Part shown: piece by piece, positions 25,301 through 34,300 of the stretch
Numbering within the stretch: position 1 is the stretch's first letter
Layout: every line of letters starts with the position of its first letter
DNA from: Opisthorchis felineus
Taxonomy: Eukaryota; Platyhelminthes; Trematoda; Opisthorchiida; Opisthorchiidae
Length of the DNA: 64,000 nucleotides
Direction of reading: 5' to 3'
Assembly: GCA_004794785.1 (NCBI GenBank)
Contig: SJOL01006765.1
Span: 896,558-960,557, forward strand
Program-made: the position numbers and the translations under genes
Notes under the pieces: model-generated
What the model was told of the DNA's origin: nothing
The model's database searches: none
Seen by the model: the letters and a program-made list of their open reading frames with translations, nothing else

Positions 25301-28300
25301 CCGTCCACGTAGGCAATGGCTCCCTTCCATATAAACAAAAGAGTTCGAGCTATACTGTCCTTGAAACCTAGTGATGGTTGTGTCGGTGATGATGAGGATG
25401 ACGATCATCATCAACATCATCGTCCACAAAACACTGCGGCAGAACCGTGTAAATTTTATTAATTGAAACACTGTAGTGGATGGAAGAAAAACGAGAGCTG
25501 GCTCCCACACTGCCAGACATTCTTGATTGAATCTGTCAGTACTTACGCCCCTCACATCGGTTCGCACTTAAATTTTCAGCGAAGCGCGGGAAGATCACAT
25601 AGGTTTGAATCAGGAATGCATATCGCACCGACAGCACGAATAGTTCGTAATACTGCCATCTGGCACGTCATACTCTACTCGTCTATAGGTTTTCGAATAT
25701 GGTACGGAAAATAAGGCTACGATTTGTCGGTATTGTGTAGCGAATGATTGGACTCGATTCTGGCAATCGAGTCTGGTAATCACGTACACACAGCTAACAG
25801 AGATTCGTGTGTGAACAAAGTGATACAAAGCCTCCTGAGCCCGGTAAATTGATAGGTTTGTCTAGATAATGCACACCCTACATATACTATGGGGCTGAAC
25901 GATATGTATTTCTAGGTTTCAGGGGATCACATGCTTTTTCTGACACAGTCTCAAGCACACTTTTTCGATGTCTATTTGCGTCCACTAACATGAAATGATC
26001 CGCGTTATGGGAATCTCTCAACAACATCTTGATCTATTTCCTTAGTTCACAAGATTTTTCCACCGGTAAGGCGACCCAGTATCGGACGGGGCTGTTTTCA
26101 CCGGTTAAGCGAAAATGGGTAATCGGGCGAGAGTTTCTTTCGAATATTTCGTGACCAGGATGATATTATGGTTAAAACTACTTTTTCTAACTCCTCCTAT
26201 TTATAGCTGAGTAATCTCCAATCTGCTAAATGCCACGATTCAACATCAACCCAAACCGAATCACCAATTCTTCTGACAGAGAAGCCTACTCAGACTGATC
26301 CGAATCTGACCACTCCCCCCCAGTGTTGGGTAAGTTATTTGTCATTTCTTTTCCTATCATGAAGTGCTACTGATTCTATCGGAAATACCACCTTTCTACC
26401 AGATTTGTTCCTGCTATTCATGGTCATTTTAAGGTTGACCTTCACCAACAGATCTCTTTGTGATTACGGTCCCTAATCTAGTGCCTCTATGGACCAATCG
26501 GAAGCGGATCGGGTACTCGTGGCGTGATGACCGTTCACGCTGTGTCTTGTATGGGGATGAGTCATTTTGTAGCCTTAGTATAATTTCATTTTCGGGGTGT
26601 TAAATACAACCCGAATGGTCCAGCTGACGTGTTGAGTAGTAACATATCCAGCACTTAAATTACCGTGAGCAATGAAGAATGCATGGGAAGTAATGGGTGG
26701 ATATGAGGCTGTGTATAAATGTTTGTACCCAGAGGATGGACAGCCTCAGGCAATGAATATTTACTAGTCTAAGATATACACTGAAGCAAGCCGCCACAGC
26801 ATCGTTTTGGCAGCTTCCTCTTAGCTTCATCAGATCGGGTGGTACCAATCTGCGCCCTGAGACGTCGAACGACCGTCGGTGTGACGATTCCTATCCACCT
26901 TACATTGGAATGTTTGTTCGTACCCGGAGTGCAAATAACTCTTATCCCAGCGAAAAAAGCGTTTTTGTCACTATCATTTTTTCTAAGAACGTGCGATTCC
27001 TTGAAGAGAGGTCTTCCCACTATCTATTGTGTTTACGGATCCCAAAATTAGTCCACTGCGTCAACTTCGGCACTACGGATGTTCCATTTATCTTTGCTTA
27101 CTAATGAGTAGTTGAATGTCTTAACATTCATGGACGTTTGCAAAGTGAGGCGATTCTTCCCGCATTCAGTCTTCTTCCGTTAAGGACGTTTTGATGAGCA
27201 GGCTTTCCCTTGTGTCCTTTCATGTGTCTATCGATGTTGCGAATTTTTCAAAGCACCAAATTATGAAGAAACTAACTGAGCTTGATTGTGAACTGTTTTC
27301 ACTTGATTGGATTTCTGACTCATGAAATTCATATGATGGGGAGATTCGAACGATGTTCTATATCTGAATGTGCAGTATAAATCCGCCTCAGGAATTATAT
27401 GGAATCGATATTCTAGACACTGAATTTTTGTCTCCTGTAAATAGCATGGTAAGACCGATCACTTCGTTCACCATTCTGCAGCCTGCTTCCAAAGTCCAGC
27501 TACTCAGAAACGACTGGATGGCTTCGGTTCAGCAACTTCACAGCAAAATAGAGGCCTTGACACAGGAGCGCGATGATCTCCGTATCCGACTAGAACACCA
27601 GATTTCTTTCGTAGAAAGACTTCAGAAGGTAATTACTTTCGTTACCAACATGGCACAACTGATTTCAAATTCTCACATGTCCTAGTACTTTGAATGCTTT
27701 TCTCACGTACTGATCTCCTTGTACGTACATGCAAGATCACTCATCTTTAGTTCCATTCATTTCACTGATTCTAAAGCTACCAAACCGGTCTGCGAAATTA
27801 CCTAAGGGAATCATCGTTATTCTAATGACAGGCTACATCGGTGCAACAGAATCTACAACTACCTCCCTTAACTGTCTAGTTATGATCAACGCTACCTTTT
27901 GTCGTTCACTACTTCACGTAGTCAACAAGAGTAGTTCCAACTTGCGTAAAACCATCCACGACATGCAGATTCAAGGACACCAGATGTCCACTGGGGTTTT
28001 AACTGCATGAAGCCCTGGACTTCGGAACGACTGATTGATATGCTGGAATTCTGTCCGACCGTATATGACCTCGTGTATGAGCACCTATTCTCTAGTACTT
28101 CAATGCGTCCGTCCAATCCATATAAATTCTTTTTGCGACATGGGTGGTGACACAACCTTCATCGCTGATTCCGGATGGAGGGAAATCACCCAAGATGAGC
28201 AGCGTTAAATCTGTGTCCATAGTTCAGAACAGTTTTACGTTTAGCGTTTGTTTGTACTGGTTTGATGACCATTGCTGCGATCAAACACTACTTACTTATC

Positions 28301-31300
28301 TGTAGCCCACTGTTTGTTGAACTTGTAACCCTTACAGTTAACAGTATAAAAGAGAACGAGCAGTATTGGATGGGTCCAAGTCTCTTGTACATGAATTCAG
28401 GTAATTAAACCTTTCTTCGTGCCGCCTATACACGGATTTAGGCGCGATGAGGGTACATTTCAGGAAAACAGCCAAACCATTCACGCCTCTCGACTCACCA
28501 TATGTCGTCTTCCACTCTGTGACTCAAGTTATTATTCTAGACAGCCTGCAATCCTGATCTCAGTGCATATGAATGTTCGCAGGGTACACTATTTAAGTTC
28601 AGTTATGTATAAACCAACTGTCCCAGGACTAACTTCGTGAAGTTTCTGAAACGGAACTGCGGATGCATCAATGGGCCACGCGGACACAGAATGAAAAGCA
28701 CACCGAAGCGATGTTTAGAGGCCTAATGGTAAAGTGGCTGAAGTTTATTATTCTAAAGGCGATGCCGGGAAATGGTTTTGTCGCATCCATTTGACATAGT
28801 ACGTCTAAATTTCGTCTCCACCTACCTTTTGTTTCCAGCGAACTGGTTGGGTGCCGAATCAGCTGTCCTAATTGATCTTGGCGCGTTTGTAGGAATCAGT
28901 TTATTATGTGCCTAACTTCTTTTTCTAGAATTAGCTCAACCACCGTGAAGCATGAGTCATATATATATATGTTCTTTTTTAGGAAAATTTGGCACTGACC
29001 GATGTACTTACTGGCGCTGAGAGTTTTAACCGGACTCGAATTTCTTGCGCTTCGCCAGCGATTACTTCACCACAGTCCAATCGTCCGGTGTATAACCTAC
29101 CTAACCTGACGATGCTTGCTGGACAGCAGCAAAATTCCGAGCTCCACTCCCTTCATAGCTCTGTCCAGTCGGTCACCATCGAAAGCCCAGCTATTACAGA
29201 ACTCGAACCAAACAGGTCGTTTGATTTACCAACAAATCCCAGCTTACCTGCTCCGTCAGAAGCTCAAAATGACAAGTTTTTATCAAGTGACATTGCACAG
29301 CAATCTTTTGGGCAAGTACCCCTGAGTCATGACAAGTTTTCCCCAGCTTCTACTTCGTCCCTGCAGGCGAACTCGAGAAAACGTGTTCAACCGCATTCTA
29401 AAAGATCAACATGCTCATTAGTGGCCGGCGAGCTTACTCCACTCACTGGCGACCATTCAGGCATTCTCGAGGCTGAATCGCACATTCATGACCCGAACCG
29501 CTGTCGTTCAAGAGGAAGTTCCATGTCAATAAGGTTTGTTTCTCATATAGTCCCCTGTGATTTTGGTTTATTCGCAGAGAGTGACTAAAGTTTTGGGTTT
29601 TCCTTTCTATGCATCCACAATAGTTCAGTGATATTGTGTGGATTCCACACCTTCCGCATTTCAAATTTGCAGTTTTAATTTCGCGTCGATTTTGAACGTT
29701 CGCCAGCTCTGATTTTCGCACAGCTTCTGTATGAGCCCAAGGAGTTATCTTCGTTTTCATAGTAGACAGTATCACACCAGCCTCTGCTGCTGGCAGTTAG
29801 CTTATATGCAGTCATGAAGAAAAGCGAACGCACCCCCCTAAGAACCTAAGGTTAATACTAGAGAGTGAGTGCACTACTCAATTTACCTCAAACGATGCCA
29901 TACCAGTTTTCTTAGCCCACCAGTCTTCAGGTATCGATCTTCTGCTCTATTAATTGCATCGCGCCAAGATAGGGCTCAATTTGTTGTATTATGTAGACTC
30001 TATTGCATTGGCAGCTTTGTTAGGCTGTCTTACACATTGCTGTCTCAAGGATGTCATGTGAAGAATTCCCTTTTCTGAATTTCGGTGATAGTAGTTTTTT
30101 GTATCGGGCATAAAATGACAAGCAAAACACCATCCAAAAGAAATCATACCGACCAATGACCAAGTGACAAACAGAACACCATTTAGAATAAATCATATCG
30201 ACCAATGTATACCACCAGGGCAAATAGCAAAACGCAGTGCATATATGGGGAGAGGGGACATATCTTTTGTGATATAGTAAACAATCTAAACCACGAAGTG
30301 CATTCAATACTGGGTTCAGTTGCTGTTTGGATTCTACGCCTGCAAGCCCGTTGCATTCAGTAAGATTTTTCTTACTCCGTTTTGTCTGGCTTCGCGGAAA
30401 TGTATGATAAACACCCGAAAATGTCTTGAGGACGTTTCATCACCAGTTCGTAATTTTTAGCAGGCAGCATGGTAGTCAGGGGCTCACTTTTTACAACTTT
30501 TTAGCGGAGCGGATTGGTATTTCACATCTACGGCAGTTGCACAGTAAGCTTCGAGCATCCTTTTAGTACACCTGAAGTGCACTAGAAGTGAATTTTCTGG
30601 CACGGTTCTTTTTGGTTGTGATGTTCACTGTCGGCTGTTAGGCTTCTCTGCTGTATCTAACCCTTGTGTTTGTTTTAGCACAGACTTCAATAGCACATAA
30701 GGCTTAAGTTACATCCAAATACACACACGTTTAATCAGGATCACAAGTTAACATTCCACTTTACTTTCCCTGCGGGGAAAATTTTTCGTGCTCGTACGCA
30801 GGGCACGCCATTTTCACCTTCCTCATATGGCTCTGTGTTCACCCCCAAATCACTTTTGATTACACCTCGCTATCTTGATAGACTCAAATAATTTCTCTAA
30901 GTTGCATCGCTAGTTTGCTCTTCCTTTATGCGGAACAGCTTCGAGGACCACTTAGATCACCTGGTCCCCATAGAGCTCGCTTGTTGGAGAGTTTCATAGG
31001 AAGCTATATCCTTCAGAGCCTGGGAGAAATCAAAAGTGTATCCTATGATAGTCCTCCAACTGTGAGTGAGTACTTTTTATCAAAGTACTGTAGTATCCAG
31101 GTTTTTCGTCTTTTGCACATCAGGAAACATTCGATGGTTGTCGCTCGGTGATAAAAAATGCTGCTCGTTACGTTGTGTAGCTCATTCACCTCTAGGCTCT
31201 ACAAAATTTTAATTGCCTAGGCATCTGCCATTCACCAGTACGTGACATTTCTATAAAGGACAACAGCGCATTTGGACACAAGTCTGCAGACTCATGTTTG

Positions 31301-34300
31301 ATGGTAATAAGCTCGGTAAATACTTCATAAGCTATTTGGTTTTAGTATTTTCCAAATCAATGCACAGACGTTTAAAACACGACGAAGATATGCCTCTCAA
31401 TATGCTGATCTGAGGCCGCCAGGGGCTACCTTAACCCATCAAGATGTAAAACCAACTGGTATGAAAAACAGTGCCAGGAAACTCACCCATTTGCAGTTGC
31501 ATTTGCAATGTAATTGTTTCCTGGAGCAGTTGTCTAGGTAGGGCTCTCCTGTCTTTGCATTTAGTTGTTTGGATGATACCAGCTTTTTTGGAGTATGTAC
31601 TGCAGTTGTCTAACTCAAAAACATTTTGTTCTTTGCTGGTTGTGTTTCGTTTCGTCATCTCATTCATAACTCAGTTTTATTCAACTGAACAACAGCAGCA
31701 CATCATAGGCGATGAGCAATTTCCCATGAGGTGAAGCAGCCATTATTGTCCCTTAAACGAACCCCCACGGTACGGGCGTCCGAGGCACCGGGTGTTTCGC
31801 TTTTTTAAGGGCAACTGTTTTTTGCAAGGAAAGTACCGCATTTGTATCATTTGGTGGTTTTCATTTATCATTTACGTATTGGTTACAGCGACTAGGGCGA
31901 TATCGGTACAAAACGCCATGACACCGCTGGATTTATTTATTGCTGTTGTTGAATAGTTCGTGTGTAGATCAAGTTTCCTCACGCTCCCGACCGTTGAGCC
32001 ATTCGAACTCGGTGACCTTTGTGCGCCGAGCAAGGTTTGGGAATAAATTGGTCTGATCTTCGCTAATTATGACCTTTTGGTACCATAGACAGTCACAGAC
32101 GAGGGATTTCACACAAACCACGTCAATGCCGAATAAAACCCATTTTATCCATAAACATCATAAACGAGGGATTCAGTTGGGTTCCAGGTGGGTCTCTCGC
32201 AAATCCAAATTTGTTTGCCAATGAGTGTATTTCGCTAATTTCGTGCAATTTGTTTCCAAGTAGAACACAAGGTTGACGGAAACTCGGGGACTGCGCCGAC
32301 CTGATGAGCCCCAAGAAGGGCGAAACCGGTCGTGGGCTGTCGAAGAATTTTCAGCAACCTTATGAGTAGTGCATTACGTCTATACATGTATCGCGATATC
32401 TCGAATATCGTACCAACTGAAACATGAGGTGGCCTGGTGCAGCACATTCAGTTGCTTAGAAACATCACAAACGAGAGATTCAGCTGGGTTCCAGGTGAGT
32501 CTCCCAAAAACCAAATTTGTTTGCAAATGAGTGTATTTCCCCATTTTATCCAAGTTTAATTTCCTAATCTCCCTCGTGTGGCTAAGACCGCTCTAGGAGC
32601 TTAAACAACCAACAACTTGTCTATCTTCAGCCACACCCTGGGCGCATTTGCCCGCAGTAGGATAGCGCTAATGGGAGGGTGAGTAGCACTTGTTTTTCCT
32701 GACGGTAATCGCATGATTAAATACAGTGGAGACAGGGCTTATCGTACATCTTGCTTTGATGGAATTTCATACCAGTGTGCACAGATCTCAGAATAGACCT
32801 TCATGGTAACTGACGGGTTATGATCTTTTCAAGCTGGCTGCTGCTTGTGAATTTTTTTTAGGGTTTAACTTCTTGGTTACCAAATTAATGCACTTCTGAC
32901 ATGGATCTCTAGTAAAGTCTTTCACGTTTACATGGATCCGTTTGCTCCATCAGCCCATCGGAATATGGTGATTTTCTACTGCGCGAACAACGCCATCCTC
33001 AGCGTCCATTACGCGAACATGAAATCGGGACAGCTTTGGAATCGGCGTCGAATGACTTCCCCTTCCCTAAAAAATGGGTATCTCTCGGGACTGCGTCCGT
33101 TCGAACTACGAAGCCCGTTCCAACTTCAGTTCCTCCTGTTCCTAACAGAATCGTGACTGCCCATCAAGCGGATGTACGGAAGTCTGATAACGATAATCGG
33201 TCGCCTTCTCTTCCATTACCTAACGGACCCACTACAGCACTGGTAACCTTAAACCATTTTCGGTTTTCCCATGTTGTTAATAACCATACTAAGCCTTATC
33301 ATTCATTTCAGGTCCCATAGTTGTATACAAAATTTACAGCTGCTTCTCTGCAGTCTCATTACAGGTGCGAATGGTACATCGCGCTATCCAAGTTGAAAGT
33401 CGCTTGTAACAAGGGGTGTTAAAACATCTAAGTACACCACTACGTCAATTAGTCGATTGCGCTACTACATCAAAGCCATCGCGTTTAATGTAAAAACATA
33501 AAAAACGGCTACAACTAACCCTGGAATGTTTTTACGTCAACAGTGCATCAAAATCTGCAGCAGGTGGTAGCTGATGCACTGCACCGTATTGAAAAGGCAG
33601 GGACCTTTTGTCAGTGAGGGACTCGTAATCCTTAAGTGGGATTCGGAACTACAACCATTTTTACAGCGTGTAAGTACCAATTAGAGTAGATGAGATTATT
33701 CTCAAAAAAGCTGAATAATACCCGAGTGAAATAACGAACAGTTCTGCAAGAATTCTTTTTTATGGCTGCATCTCCCAGTACTATTCAACACGACTATTGA
33801 GTGACCGGTCTTTGTCCGGTCAATCCACTAAAGACAGCCCTTTCTCTTGAGAACTCTCACTCCTGAGAACTTTCCCATAGGTTGCATTGTACACGGACTT
33901 GGTTCTTTAACTACTGTGAATGAACCACAGAGAAGAGGCCAGATCCTTTTCATAAAGAAAACTGCTCGCAAGGTTGCTGAAAACTCTTCGGCAACCCACG
34001 ACCGCTTCCGCCCTTATTGGGGCTCATCAGGTAAGCGCAGCCCTCAACTTTATTTTCTACTTGAACCCAAATTGGACATATTTCGACGAACACACTCATT
34101 TGCATAACGATCTGGTTTTTAGGGGAGATTCAACTGAATCCCTCGTTTATGATGTGCTGCGATATCTCGAATATCCTAACAACTGAAACATGAGATTCAG
34201 TTGAGTCTCCCGTGAGAGCCAAATTGATATGCTAATGAGTGTATTTGTCGAAGACCATATTCTTGTTTCAAACCATGTTTCTTCACCTTCATCTCTGCCA

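Noticed and set aside
26795..26840. CTGATGA on minus near 26830, possible hammerhead
   Set aside because: An AGCT/AGCT stem is possible, but the GAAA box is absent.
27840..28240. possible coding block [17 protein letters not shown] as the missing CEP63 exon
   Set aside because: Possible acceptors exist, but no donor gives the required phase, and the following sequence reads like a non-coding repeat.
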